Assembly: GCA_037577475.1 (NCBI GenBank)
Contig: JBAGJB010000202.1
Location: forward strand, 806,001 to 870,000
DNA: 64,000 bases
Reading direction: 5' to 3'
From: Chaunax sp. Z400
Lineage: Eukaryota; Chordata; Actinopteri; Lophiiformes; Chaunacidae
Shown: piece by piece, positions 31,631 to 44,828 of the stretch
Position numbering within the stretch: position 1 is the stretch's first letter
How the letters are laid out: the number at the start of each line of letters is the position of its first letter
Made by a program: the position numbers and the translations under genes
The notes under the pieces: model-generated
Database searches by the model: none
Told to the model about the DNA's origin: nothing
Seen by the model: only the letters and a program-made list of their open reading frames with translations

Positions 31631-33920
31631 AATAATAAGTAGAACTTCTGACCACATTCAGGAGAGCTGAGCTATAGCTCTGTAAGATAAGCTGCAGACA
31701 CTTGGTGATCTGAGTTTATGGGATCAAATCCCAGTTCAAGCATTTCATTTAGATGTTTTCTCCTCAGCAGTGTGAATAATAAGTAGAACTTCTGACCACA
31801 TTCAGGAGAGCTGAGCTATAGCTCTGTAAGATAAGCTGCAGACACTTGGTGATCTGAGTTTATGGGATCAAATCCCAGTTCAAGCATTTCATTTAGATGT
31901 TTTCTCCTCAGCAGTGTGAATAATAAGTAGAACTTCTGACCACATTCAGGAGAGCTGAGCTATAGCTCTGTAAGATAAGCTGCAGACACTTGGTGATCTG
32001 AGTTTATGGGATCAAATCCCAGTTCAAGCATTTCATTTAGATGTTTTCTCCTCAGCAGTGTGAATAATAAGTAGAACTTCTGACCACATTCAGGAGAGCT
32101 GAGCTATAGCTCTGTAAGATAAGCTGCAGACACTTGGTGATCTGAGTTTATGGGATCAAATCCCAGTTCAAGCATTTCATTTAGATGTTTTCTCCTCAGC
32201 AGTGTGAATAATAAGTAGAACTTCTGACCACATTCAGGAGAGCTGAGCTATAGCTCTGTAAGATAAGCTGCAGACACTTGGTGATCTGAGTTTATGGGAT
32301 CAAATCCCAGTTCAAGCATTTCATTTAGATGTTTTCTCCTCAGCAGTGTGAATAATAAGTAGAACTTCTGACCACATTCAGGAGAGCTGAGCTATAGCTC
32401 TGTAAGATAAGCTGCAGACACTTGGTGATCTGAGTTTATGGGATCAAATCCCAGTTCAAGCATTTCATTTAGATGTTTTCTCCTCAGCAGTGTGAATAAT
32501 AAGTAGAACTTCTGACCACATTCAGGAGAGCTGAGCTATAGCTCTGTAAGATAAGCTGCAGACACTTGGTGATCTGAGTTTATGGGATCAAATCCCAGTT
32601 CAAGCATTTCATTTAGATGTTTTCTCCTCAGCAGTGTGAATAATAAGTAGAACTTCTGACCACATTCAGGAGAGCTGAGCTATAGCTCTGTAAGATAAGC
32701 TGCAGACACTTGGTGATCTGAGTTTATGGGATCAAATCCCAGTTCAAGCATTTCATTTAGATGTTTTCTCCTCAGCAGTGTGAATAATAAGTAGAACTTC
32801 TGACCACATTCAGGAGAGCTGAGCTATAGCTCTGTAAGATAAGCTGCAGACACTTGGTGATCTGAGTTTATGGGATCAAATCCCAGTTCAAGCATTTCAT
32901 TTAGATGTTTTCTCCTCAGCAGTGTGAATAATAAGTAGAACTTCTGACCACATTCAGGAGAGCTGAGCTATAGCTCTGTAAGATAAGCTGCAGACACTTG
33001 GTGATCTGAGTTTATGGGATCAAATCCCAGTTCAAGCATTTCATTTAGATGTTTTCTCCTCAGCAGTGTGAATAATAAGTAGAACTTCTGACCACATTCA
33101 GGAGAGCTGAGCTATAGCTCTGTAAGATAAGCTGCAGACACTTGGTGATCTGAGTTTATGGGATCAAATCCCAGTTCAAGCATTTCATTTAGATGTTTTC
33201 TCCTCAGCAGTGTGAATAATAAGTAGAACTTCTGACCACATTCAGGAGAGCTGAGCTATAGCTCTGTAAGATAAGCTGCAGACACTTGGTGATCTGAGTT
33301 TATGGGATCAAATCCCAGTTCAAGCATTTCATTTAGATGTTTTCTCCTCAGCAGTGTGAATAATAAGTAGAACTTCTGACCACATTCAGGAGAGCTGAGC
33401 TATAGCTCTGTAAGATAAGCTGCAGACACTTGGTGATCTGAGTTTATGGGATCAAATCCCAGTTCAAGCATTTCATTTAGATGTTTTCTCCTCAGCAGTG
33501 TGAATAATAAGTAGAACTTCTGACCACATTCAGGAGAGCTGAGCTATAGCTCTGTAAGATAAGCTGCAGACACTTGGTGATCTGAGTTTATGGGATCAAA
33601 TCCCAGTTCAAGCATTTCATTTAGATGTTTTCTCCTCAGCAGTGTGAATAATAAGTAGAACTTCTGACCACATTCAGGAGAGCTGAGCTATAGCTCTGTA
33701 AGATAAGCTGCAGACACTTGGTGATCTGAGTTTATGGGATCAAATCCCAGTTCAAGCATTTCATTTAGATGTTTTCTCCTCAGCAGTGTGAATAATAAGT
33801 AGAACTTCTGACCACATTCAGGAGAGCTGAGCTATAGCTCTGTAAGATAAGCTGCAGACACTTGGTGATCTGAGTTTATGGGATCAAATCCCAGTTCAAG
33901 CATTTCATTTAGATGTTTTC
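31631..33920 (+). repeat. 144-bp tRNA-like tandem array (copy B)
   Basis: About 15.9 units, more uniform than in copy A. All carry TTTTCTCCTCAGCAGTGTG where copy A has TTTTCTCCACAGCAG, so each array has homogenised its own variant. It begins abruptly after GTCAATGAATTG of the duplicated cassette, which marks the left edge of the second segmental copy. A-box and B-box are as in copy A. Confidence 0.93.
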
Positions 33921-34320
33921 TTGACACACTTGACACACTTGACACACTTGACACACTTGACACACTTGACACACTTGACACACTTGACACACTTGACACA
34001 CTTGACACACTTGACACACTTGACACACTTGACACACTTGACACACTTGACACACTTGACACACTTGACACACTTGACACACTTGACACACTTGACACAC
34101 TTGACACACTTGACACACTTGACACACTTGACACACTTGACACACTTGACACACTTGACACACTTGACACACTTGACACACTTGACACACTTGACACACT
34201 TGACACACTTGACACACTTGACACACTTGACACACTTGACACACTTGACACACTTGACACACTTGACACACTTGACACACTTGACACACTTGACACACTT
34301 GACACACTTGACACACTTGA
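33921..34320. repeat. 9-bp minisatellite (TTGACACAC)n, copy B
   Basis: About 44 copies, four fewer than in copy A, with identical flanks. Confidence 0.97.
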
Positions 34321-35016
34321 CTTGTTTTTGGGTGGGTCTTTCTGCTTCTGCAGGTCCACAATCCCGGGTCAGGAATCGCAGGTCACACTTCCATAATCTC
34401 AGCTCAGATCATTACTGGTCTGCAGCTTATCATACTGAGCTATACATCCAGCTGTATTTGACATGGTTACAAGTTCTATTTATTATTACACTGCAGTGGA
34501 GAAAACATCTAAATTTTGGAAGTGGGATTCAAACCCACAATCTCAGATCATTACTGGGCTGCTGCTGATCAGGCTGCAGCTGATCGTGCTGAGCTATACC
34601 TCAGCTCTGCTGAATGTGGTCACAAGTTCTACTTATTATACACACTACTGTGGAGAAAACATCTAAATGAAATGCTTCAAGTGGGATGTGATCCCATAAA
34701 CTTAGATCACCAAGTGTCTGCAGCTTATCATGCTGAGCTATACCTCAGCTCTGCTGAATGTGGTCACAAGTTCTACTTATTATTCACACTGCTGTGGAGA
34801 AAACATCTAAATGAAATGCTGGAACTGGGATTTGATCCTATAAACTCAGATCAACAAGTGGCTGCAGCTTATCATACTGAGCTATACCTCAGCTCTGTTG
34901 AACAAGGTCAGATACCTACTATAGGTAGGTATACCTACAACTCTATGACTTCATGTTTGGAACTTGTATTTATTGTATTCACAGTATTGGGGAGAAAACT
35001 GAGAGAACATCATTGA
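34321..35016 (-). repeat. Inverted, diverged tRNA-like repeat units (copy B)
   Basis: Counterpart of 2157-2850 at +32,165, with a few point changes. It completes the same direct array, 9-bp spacer and inverted array arrangement. Confidence 0.8.
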
Positions 35017-35937
35017 TCTTGCTGATCAATCAGTATTTGAAATATTTTTTGTTTGTTTGGTTTTACTTGCTAAAAATCATCTTTCTTTTTTTTTATAGGG
35101 CACTGTTCTCATTCGTAAGAAAAACCGGACCATATAGGAAAATGTAGTATAGGAAGTATCGATCCAGACTCCAGATCAGAAGGTGGCGGTAATGCACACC
35201 AAACGTTGCTCGCCAACTGCCATAAAACAACAGAAGAAGAACCTTAGCTAACCTTGAGCAATATTCTGATGAGACAAGAGAAATGCAGGATGTAGGTGTT
35301 ACTGCTTATGGTGTTTGTCAGGATTACTGTGTTGACTGAAGTTACAAAATGAGTTTGTGTTTACAAAAATAAGCATTGCTTCACCTTAACTTAAAAAAGG
35401 GAATGGTTTACATGTTAAAATGTTAATGTGTAAGATGTGTATATTTTATGGCTAATGCAGAAGTTTTATATTGAATTAAAATTCAATATAGTTGACAGCT
35501 GGAAATTGCAATTGCTATCTATATTTTTTTTAAATATTCTTCATCATAATATAATTTATATTATATTGACTGTAATAGTTGTATAACTTTTTTGCTTAAT
35601 GTATACAAAAGAAAGGGACCGAGGAGCAGAGCAGCTTCCAGGTGGAACCTTTGCCAACGGAGCAGTTTTTACTTCCGGGTTGCCTTAAGGTAAGAACGTA
35701 AACATCCGGGAGAGGCGCCAAGATGGCTACCGAGTAGGGTCGAAAAGTCGAGTCCTGCAAAAAAAAGAAGTTTTGAATGGTGAAAAACAGATAGATTCCG
35801 TGTTTAAACAACTTTTGGGACAACTAGATTCGTTCCACTGAAGATTGACAGCAACTTGATGTCGAGTCGAGAAAAAAAGGACGTAAAAACGAGCGAGTAC
35901 GTTAAATATGTTGATCTTCATCATTTGGTTTACGTTC
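35017..35937. other. Counterpart of 2851-3770: spacer and possible L1-like 5' fragment
   Basis: Near-identical to copy A at +32,167, including GCGCCAAGATGGCTACCGAG. No gene is recognised. Confidence 0.5.
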
Positions 35938-38494
35938 AGAGGGACGGAGGTGGAGGCTCCGACTGGGGCTGTGACTGACTGGGGCTTGAGTGCGGGCTAG
36001 CCTGTACTGAGTGGATGGAGGTCAGCCGGCTCCAGGGCAGGCTGCAGAGGGACGGAGGTGGAGGCTCCGACTGGGGCTGTGACTGACTGGGGCTTGAGTG
36101 CGGGCTAGCCTGTACTGAGTGGATGGAGGTCAACCGGCTCCAGGGCAGGCTGCAGAGGGACGGAGGTGGAGGCTCCGACTGGGGCTGTGACTGACTGGGG
36201 CTTGAGTGCGGGCTAGCCGGTATGGAGTGGCTGGGGGTCAGCCGGCTCCAGGGCAGGCTGCAGAGGGACGGAGGTGGAGGCTCCGACTGGGGCTGTGACT
36301 GACTGGGGCTTGAGTGCGGGCTAGCCTGTACTGAGTGGATGGAGGTCAGCCGGCTCCAGGGCAGGCTGCAGAGGGACGGAGGTGGAGGCTCCGACTGGGG
36401 CTGTGACTGACTGGGGCTTGAGTGCGGGCTAGCCTGTACTGAGTGGATGGAGGTCAACCGGCTCCAGGGCAGGCTGCAGAGGGACGGAGGTGGAGGCTCC
36501 GACTGGGGCTGTGACTGACTGGGGCTTGAGTGCGGGCTAGCCGGTATGGAGTGGCTGGGGGTCAGCCGGCTCCAGGGCAGGCTGCAGAGGGACGGAGGTG
36601 GAGGCTCCGACTGGGGCTGTGACTGACTGGGGCTTGAGTGCGGGCTAGCCTGTACTGAGTGGATGGAGGTCAGCCGGCTCCAGGGCAGGCTGCAGAGGGA
36701 CGGAGGTGGAGGCTCCGACTGGGGCTGTGACTGACTGGGGCTTGAGTGCGGGGCTAGCCTGTACTGAGTGGATGGAGGTCAGCCGGCTCCAGGGCAGGCT
36801 GCAGAGGGACGGAAGAAGTGAAAGAAGAAAGAGGAAAAAAAGAGGAATGGAGGTGGAGGCTCCGACTGAGGCTTAGGTGTGTGGCTAGCCGGTATGGAGT
36901 GGCTGGAGGTGAGGGCTCCAGGGCAGGCTGCAGAGGAATGGAGGTGGAGGCTCCGACTGGGGCTGTGACTGACTGGGGCTTGAGTGCGGGCTAGCCTGTA
37001 CTGAGTGGATGGAGGTCAGCCGGCTCCAGGGCAGGCTGCAGAGGGACGGAGGTGGAGGCTCCGACTGAGGCTTTGACTGACTGGGGCTTGAGTGCGGGCT
37101 AGCCGGTATGGAGTGGCTGGGGGTCAGCCGGCTCCAGGGCAGGCTGCAGAGGGACGGAGGTGGAGGCTCCGACTGGGGCTGTGACTGACTGGGGCTTGAG
37201 TGCGGGCTAGCCTGTACTGAGTGGATGGAGGTCAGCCGGCTCCAGGGCAGGCTGCAGAGGGACGGAGGTGGAGGCTCCGACTGGGGCTGTGACTGACTGG
37301 GGCTTGAGTGCGGGGCTGGCCTGTACTGAGTGGATGGAGGTCAGCCGGCTCCAGGGCAGGCTGCAGAGGGACGGAAGAAGTGAAAGAAGAAAGAGGAAAA
37401 AAAGAGGAATGGAGGTGGAGGCTCCGACTGAGGCTTAGGTGTGTGGCTAGCCGGTATGGAGTGGCTGGAGGTGAGGGCTCCAGGGCAGGCTGCAGAGGAA
37501 TGGAGGTGGAGGCTCCGACTGGGGCTGTGACTGACTGGGGCTTGAGTGCGGGCTAGCCTGTACTGAGTGGATGGAGGTCAGCCGGCTCCAGGGCAGGCTG
37601 CAGAGGGACGGAAGAAGTGAAAGAGAAAGAGGAAAAAAAGAGGAATGGAGGTGGAGGCTCCGACTGGGGCTTAGGTGTGTGGCTAGCCGGTATGGAGTGG
37701 CTGGAGGTGAGCCGGCTCCAGGGCAGGCCGCAGAGGAATGGAGGTGGAGGCTCCGACTGGGGCTGTGACTGACTGGGGCTTGAGTGTGGGCTAGCCGGTA
37801 TGGAGTGGCTGGGGGTGAGGGCTCCAGGGCAGGCTGCAGAGGAATGGAGGTGGAGGCTCCGACTGGGGCTGTGACTGACTGGGGCTTGAGTGTGGGCTAG
37901 CCGGTATGGAGTGGCTGGGGGTGAGGGCTCCAGGGCAGGCTGCAGAGGGACGGAGGTGGAGGCTCCGACTGGGGCTGTGACTGACTGGGGCTTGAGTGCG
38001 GGCTAGCCTGTACTGAGTGGATGGAGGTCAGCCGGCTCCAGGGCAGGCTGCAGAGGGACGGAGGTGGAGGCTCCGACTGGGGCTGTGACTGACTGGGGCT
38101 TGAGTGCGGGCTAGACTGTACTGAGTGGATGGAGGTCAGCCGGCTCCAGGGCAGGCTGCAGAGGGACGGAGGTGGAGGCTCCGACTGGGGCTGTGACTGA
38201 CTGGGGCTTGAGTGCGGGCTAGCCTGTACTGAGTGGATGGAGCTAAGCCGGCTCCAGGGCAGGCTGCAGAGGGACGGAAGAAGTGAAAGAAGAAAGAGGA
38301 AAAAAAGAGGAATGGAGGTGGAGGCTCCGACTGGGGCTTAGGTGCGTGGCTAGCCGGTATGGAGTGGCTGGAGGTGAGGGCTCCAGGGCAGGCTGCAGAG
38401 GAATGAAGGTGGAGGCTCCGACTGGGTGCTGTGACTGACTGGGGCTTGAGTGCGGGCTAGCCTGTACTGAGTGGATGGAGGTCAGCCGGCTCCA
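35938..38494. repeat. 108-bp GC-rich minisatellite, copy B (about 24 units)
   Basis: Same unit as at 3771-4680, expanded about threefold. The order of unit variants (CTGTACTGAGTGGATGG versus CGGTATGGAGTGGCTGG, and units with the AGAAGTGAAAGA insert) repeats every few units, for example at 36005-36330 and 36310-36640, showing multi-unit duplication. A 173-codon minus-strand frame (35936-36457) is a repeat translation. Confidence 0.93.
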
Positions 38495-39215
38495 GGGCAC
38501 TTACATATTAAGTTTATTCACCAAATAATGCTGCTGATTCCTTTAAGTGCAATGAATGCTCAGTATGTCACTTTCTATTTTTTTAGACTTCTGGTTGGTT
38601 TCCCAAAACTTAAAATAACGAGACGTGACAGGCGACATTCTGTCCCTTCAGTGATCATAAAGCTGTTTACATTTCTATTAGGTTATTTACGTCTGATACA
38701 GGTAATTAAGCTAATTATTGGAAATTGAACAACTCTCTTCTTAAACATGAGGAAGTCAAAATAAAAATTGCGCAGATAGTTACAAAGCTATGTATGGTGA
38801 TATGATATAGGCTTCACCAGCATGAGAAGGTTGTAATAGGGCAGGAACATCAAGTCCCGGGTCCGAAATCACAGGTCGGGAACAACGGGTCTGATGTTGC
38901 AGGTCTGAGACTGCATCTCTTTTTCTTTTCAGTGGCCCAAAACAGATCAGTTCTTCCTCCATTTGGAGTTAAAGAGCTAAAATCACTTCATATAGCCATG
39001 AATTCCGATGACATATTATCCACTATTTGTTTTTTTGTTTTTTGAGGGGGCCGGTCCGCGGTTTCGGGTCCGAAATCCCGGGTCCAAAGTCCCGGTCCGA
39101 AATCCCGGGTCCAAAATCCCAGGTGTGAAATCCCTAGTGAACCTCACTATAGCAGAGCTTTGTCCAGACTTTGTTTCTTCCCTCTGCAGGCCTGACATTT
39201 GATTCAACTTTGTTT
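38495..39215. repeat. 0.7-kb segment present only in copy B at this place
   Basis: It starts where the 108-bp array breaks at CTCCAGGGCACTTACATATT. From about 38700 it repeats 29860 onward (GGTAATTAAGCTAATTATTG) and the CCCGGGTCC motif cluster, and it ends with ACCTCACTATAGCAGAGCTT as at 31245-31310. Copy A lacks all of it, joining minisatellite to ATCAGCTTTGTTTGTCATTA directly at about 4682. Confidence 0.7.
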
Positions 39216-39346
39216 GTCATTACCAAAGACTGACTGTTTCATTCAAGATTTATTTGCTTTAAACGTCTCCCCTGTGTTTGAAATCCTGAGGGTGAGGGAG
39301 GAAAAATGTTCAAGTATTGAATTATTATTTTTCACTTTTGTTTCAG

Positions 39347-39396
39347 AATTATGGCTCTCTGTGACGGTGCTATGATTTCAATCAAAGTTCATTCGG
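39347..39396 (+). CDS. Candidate small 5' coding exon (copy B)
   Basis: Identical to 4827-4876: TTTCAG acceptor, ATG at 39351, MALCDGAMISIKVHS, G|GTAAGT donor. Partner exons were not found. Confidence 0.3.
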
Positions 39397-40136
39397 GTAA
39401 GTGCGAGCTGCTTGTGCTTGAGTCAGCGTTTTGCTCATGTTACCACTCAAGAGTCCAACATGAGAGGGAGGGGAAAAGTGGGGGGGAGATGCAGGGAGGA
39501 AGAGGATGAGGGGGGAAAATGTTGAAGTATTGAATTATTATTTTGCACTTTTGTTTCAGAATTATGGCTCTCTGTGACGGTGCTATGATTTTCATAATTA
39601 AAACATCTGTGTACTGTGCCATGTTGAATTACATACATTTACAGACAAAATATTTTATTTAGTAGTTTTATTAATAGTTCTGTATTAAAAATATGTTGAC
39701 ATGACTGGTGTTGAGGGGTAAAAGTGTTTTATGAGAGCAATAGTTAGTATTCTTCATAATTGTGAGTGAAATCTCTTGACCAGATGGAGCCTGGGCCCCA
39801 TGTATCAAGGCTGAGTCTTTGGCAGCAGACTAGGACCCTTTGCTGTGAGTCCTGCCCCCTCTCATTGCCACGTTTCCACGTTTTTTGCTTGAGAGAGATT
39901 CTAAGTATTGGGTACTCTTGGATTAGACTCTGAGAACAGAGCATTGTGCACACAAAGCATGCGGAGCCTTAAAAGGACAAGGGTTGAAAAACAGCAGACA
40001 TTTACAAGACAATGTTACACAGGCTGAATGTCATTTATTGATCTTTAAAATGCCATGTTATCAACTTCGGAAGCTCTTGCCCCAAGTCATTAATTACACA
40101 TTTGCTTTAGTCAATCTGATTGACTAAAGCAAATAC
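39397..40136. other. Counterpart of 4877-5616, including the hairpin at 40100-40134
   Basis: Same 70-bp internal duplication and spacer. The hairpin arms are 16 bp here because of a G-to-A change at the right end. No gene is recognised. Confidence 0.6.
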
Positions 40137-41463
40137 ATTGACGATGATAAATATAACATTTGCGCAAAAAAAAAGTTTTAGCTCAGGGAGATGGGATCCT
40201 GACCCGCAATCCTGGAAAGCAGGTTCGAATCCCAGCTGTCTCGTTCTTTCAAAATGTAGCTTCTGTTTGACACAGCTGAGCTTCCAGAGTCTGAGGTTGA
40301 TGGTTCAAATCCTGATGTTCAGATGAGTCTCTGCGTTTTGTCCTCTGAAGTTTGAAATGTCAGAAGTAGAACAGGAGCAATTGTTCTGTCCCGTCTAGAG
40401 GAAACCTGACCATAGCATAAAAATGTGACTCCTCTTTCCAAACTCCAAGGATGACCAGTGTTACAACAATCAAGTCCAAACAGGATTTATTTACATTTCT
40501 TTACAAAGATACAAATTTCAAGTGTTTACAGCAACTTCATTTAACAAAGTGAAGGACAGAAAATACATGAAACTTCACTTCCAAACATAAAAACGAGAGA
40601 AAAACAAAAAGGGTTTCCTTCCTGTTACAGCAATACAGAATATTTACAATATATACAAAAGAAACTTCACTACAACAATCATCTAATCACCAATTAGCAC
40701 AAAGTGATGAGGCAGACAGGAAGAGGAGGAGTCACTGATGGGATCCACAGCTGTGTTAATGAGGCGCCATCAGTCTCCTGTCCAATCAGCAGCCTCCAGG
40801 TGTAACTCTGAAAGAACAGAACAAAGTGTCAGCATCAGGAGAACAAAAAAAACTAAATAGCAAATACAAGTAGACCAATTTTATGTCTTTTTGTCAGACT
40901 GAGAACATCTTGCATGATTGTTTGATATTTTTTGAATATTGAGCAACACTACAAACGCAGAAAAGCTAATTATCTGAGCAGTGAGACGTTTTTCTCCACA
41001 AGGGTCTGAGATGTGTTCACAGCAACAGGGAAAAACCAAACAACACATTTTACCTAAACTATGAGCCACTCTGCAAAAACGGGATCTCTGTTGCATCACA
41101 TGAACTCATTTGGAACACTTGGCAGCGTAATGGCGCACGCAGGAGGACAGGACGAGTCGGGGCAGCAGGAGCGGCAACAGTAGGATTTTCTGTTACTTTT
41201 CATTCTGTGGAATCGGGAAACACGTTTTTTTTAAAGCCAAATCATTCACAAGTACAAAATCAAGACCGTCAAAAAGCAGTCGATCCCGCACAACTCCTCT
41301 AACTGTGCGCCGTATCACGCGTAAAACTCACTACACCAAGATATCAGACCCACAAAATGATTTTTCAGAGATAGAAAGGACCCACATAACGCCGAGATGA
41401 AGTGTGATTACCCCAGTCTCACACTGTCCGCTTCACTGACAGTCGGAGAAAAGAAAACTTGCG
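40137..41463. repeat. Dispersed 1.2-kb block, copy B1 (full right end)
   Basis: Corresponds to A1 but keeps the right part that A1 lost: ACGCGTAAAACTCACTACAC to GCCGAGATGAAG, as in A2. The tRNA-like modules are at 40172-40323. Confidence 0.75.
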
Positions 41464-41483
41464 TCTCTCCCCACGTGTGTCAT

Positions 41484-41805
41484 GGTTTAATTGGCCAGAA
41501 AATAAATCTATTAATGCAACATAAGGAGAAGATTTTATTTTTCTACGGTTTCTTTTTAATGAAGGACAGACTGCAATGAAGACGAGCAAACAAATATATT
41601 TATGCTGATATTTCTTTGTATTTAAAAGGTAGTTGAACATCAACAGATCAGCATTGAACATATTTTTTATACACTTGTTTAGTTGATTAAAGAAAAACCA
41701 GAAATAAGAATAATCATAATAAATACTTACCCAACAAAAAAAGGTCATCATCACACAGCAGCCTGGTCAGGTTGAAAGAGGAGAAGAGGAGCCACAGGCA
41801 GCCTT
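41484..41805. repeat. Block 2, directly joined to the 1.2-kb block (B1)
   Basis: Diverged copy of 23746-24075 (GGTTTAATTGGCCAGAAAAT to GAGGAGCCACAGGCAGCC). It follows the 1.2-kb block after about 20 bp. The gene-bearing 4.4 kb found between these blocks at 19292-23745 is absent here. Confidence 0.7.
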
Positions 41806-43222
41806 TTTTTCCTTCTCCATTTAGTAGCTGTCCCTACTCTAGCAATCAGTCGGAATGAATCAATTGGAAGTTCAGCAATTTAACATTTTCTGTATGTGTT
41901 TAGCTCCTTTTACAACCATTCCTTGGACATTATTCTCAAGTTACACACATTTAAAGTGTTAAAGATTTCATTTAGATTTTTGATGCTGAGTTAAAGTCTT
42001 GCAAACAAATCTTGTCTCCCCCGCAACATGACTGAAGGAGACTTGACTAATTGTATTAAAAAGTCAAACTTAAGAATCATGTAACTTCATCATTTAATAT
42101 CGTCACGTTTAACAAGCTTCACTCTATATTGTAGAGCAAATAAATGGGCCTAACAAATGCATATTATTGAGGATTGTCATATTTAAAGTTGCAAGACGAG
42201 GTGAGATGCGTTCAGGTGTTTCTGCCTTGCAAGGAAAATGCAATGTTTTCACTAATACATTCAAAAAGCAGTAATGGATCCTTGTATCAACAATTAAAGT
42301 GAGCAAAAAACACAGCATGTAAAGATGAGGAAGAAAAGTTTGGACTTGGATGGATGGACACATACTATCCCTTTGGTGATACATTTTCTAGTAAGGAGCT
42401 TGAATGTTCCTGAGTGGCTCCTATGGTGTTTGTCCTTTGTATTTGTTCTTAAAATATTCCAAAACTGTATGTTTTATTAAAAAATAAATATTATTTTTAC
42501 CCAACACAAACAGAAGCCTATTTATTCAACTGTTTTCTCAAACTTTAATAAGGAAGAAGGCTGTAATAATAATGTAATTATTTGCTTGAACTATGACCTT
42601 GCTCCCTGTCATTTGTGATAATTACGTGACTGCGTTGACATCTGATGTCTTTTAGCAAAAGGATGAGGCACCAGAGCCAATCACTATAATGTTATTCTAT
42701 GGAACCATCCTCTAAGAACTCTAATTCATCTCAGGTTCCTTGAGTCAGAATGCTGGTTTACTTCCTAAATTCCTCAAAAGACTTTTGGTGCCCTGGGAAG
42801 CTTCCTTTGTTGGAAATGCATTGTTTTTTTTTTTATTTTTCAATTGTTTTATTTCCCACTTCAGATGGTGTCACCAAGAGCAGCAGGGCCACAGCCTCAA
42901 GACGGCCAAGGAGGACAACTGATTTTTTATAAACAGTATAGGTTCATATGTTCAATGCTAATGTTATCTTTCACGTGATTCATTTCTGAGTTGAAAGAAG
43001 TAAAGTTTCATGTTCAATTTTGTGAATAAATTTCAATTTATTGTTTTCTTTTAATTTAAGAATAATTGATGTTAGTGTCTGGAACATATGCCTCTCACTT
43101 TATCACAACAAGTGCAATTATTCTGCATATGTATTAGTAATGGTTGTGTTATTCTGCAGGTACAAAGCCAAACTAATTTTGTTATTCAATAAGGACCAAC
43201 ACGATGTAGGCACACAGTCGGG
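41806..43222. other. Counterpart of 6800-8138; no gene recognised
   Basis: The first 70 bp (CCTTCTCCATTTAGTAGCTG) are absent from copy A. The rest equals copy A at +35,082, including the possible terminal exon after the acceptor at 42864 and AATAAA at 43025-43030. Confidence 0.5.
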
Positions 43223-43336
43223 CAACACACACACAACACACACACAACACACAACACACACACACACACACACAACACACAACACACACACAACACACAC
43301 ACAACACACACACAACACACACACAACACACACACA
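43223..43336. repeat. ACACA/ACAAC microsatellite (copy B, expanded)
   Basis: Same sequence type as 8139-8205 but about 47 bp longer. Confidence 0.9.
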
Positions 43337-43473
43337 GCCCAAAGTGTGTGGCTTGTGTGTGTGTTGCCCATGTGTGACACTGTAGACCCACAGTTTCCTC
43401 TTTGACTGGCTTTGGGGTCGTGTGAGGCCACTGTGGGCATGTGTGGGCCTAGGTGGGGCGCTACAGTGGGAAA

Positions 43474-43510
43474 GCCCACAAAATGCCCAAAGTGGGGGCA
43501 TTTTGTGGGC
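43474..43510. repeat. Perfect 15-bp inverted repeat (copy B)
   Basis: Same GCCCACAAAATGCCC hairpin with the seven-base loop as at 8342-8378. Confidence 0.9.
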
Positions 43511-44745
43511 AGTAATATTGACAAGGTGGAAATAATTTATAAACCCAAATCAGCTGTCCATTGTTCATGCTGGCTCATTGGAAACTAAGTTAGACCTGAA
43601 CTAAATGTCTCAGGAGTTAAAGGTCTATTCCTGAACAATCACTATAATGATCACTGAAACTCTCAGCTGCTGTGAGGCGACAGTGTAAACCACCACGTCA
43701 CTGTACCGCCCCCTAATGTCCCAACACACCTGAATTCACCTCATATTTCCTTGTCATTTATTTATATTGGCCTACTGTCTCTATTAAGACTTTATGAACT
43801 GACAGCGCAACAGGCCTCTCTCTCTCTCTCTCGTTAAAAGTCAAGCTATCTCACCCACCAGTCAGTCCGTCTCTCTGAAATGAATGTAAACAAACATACA
43901 AACCATATAACCCATTTAACCATATAAATTTATTAAACAATATAACATATTAAAATGTACTTTTATTGAAACAAGGGCCAGGAGCAGGACGGGGGCTTAC
44001 CACGGCAGCTGGACCCAAGAAAAAAAGGAAGGGATCCAAAAACTACACGTGAACACCGCACATCAAACCAAAACTAAATCAGGGACCGTGAAAGGGACCA
44101 GCACCAAGGGCCAGGCTGCCTCTCCGCGCAGAGAGCTACAAAAATAGCATTGTCTTGTCAGCTTATGGCGCAGAAAACGTAACGCAAAGGGAAGGTAAAA
44201 GCCAAAAGAAGCGGTACCAGCCCACGGCTCCGAGCAGAGCACCGGCGACGTGCAGCCCGAAGACAGCTGTTCGTGCTCAGCTCAGATGCACCGGGCACGT
44301 CAATAGAGGATGATTCCCCCCCGTTCACGACAGCCTCACCCACACGCCAAACGCACACCGCCACACTGACACCAGACTCCCGCAAGAAGGAAATCACACA
44401 CAGCTGTCAGCAGATGTAGCGGCTCCGCGCCGCCCCGCAGTCAGAGCCAAGGTGAAGCACCTGAAGGCCAATCAATGACGCAGAGGAGGGGGAACAAACC
44501 CATCCTGCCACAATATAATAAAACTCAGTGTTGTAAATGAATGGATGTATTTCTTTACATAACCCACAGCAAAAAAAAAAAAAAAAAAAAAAAGTTGCTG
44601 GTATATGTTTTTATTTCATTTTATTTTATTTAGCACGATCTGAGCAAAATACCCACGCATGCAGTTTAAAATAAATACTAACAGTGACAGATAAATAAAT
44701 AAAAAAGAAACGAATAAAAAAGACATTTCTACGCGGAGAAAAACA
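43511..44745. other. Counterpart of 8379-9627; no gene recognised
   Basis: Contains (CT)n at about 43816-43832, shorter than in copy A. The GC-rich stretch to 44490 and a pure A run (about 44572-44593) follow; in copy A the A run is interrupted by C. Confidence 0.5.
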
Positions 44746-44828
44746 AAAATGGCGGCGAGTTTAACGTGACGTCATCCATGGATCCTGAGATCGTATATAA
44801 TGTCCGGCGAAACAACGGCTCCTTCCTG
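44746..44828 (+). promoter_or_regulatory. CRE/TATA promoter of the SGNH gene (copy B)
   Basis: AAAATGGCGGC (44746-44756), TGACGTCA (44767-44774) and TATATAA (44794-44800), all unchanged from copy A. Confidence 0.7.

Noticed and set aside
35936..36457. 173-codon minus-strand frame with HSVQASPHSSPSQSQ repeats
   Set aside because: Translation of the 108-bp minisatellite; broken in copy A and in later units.
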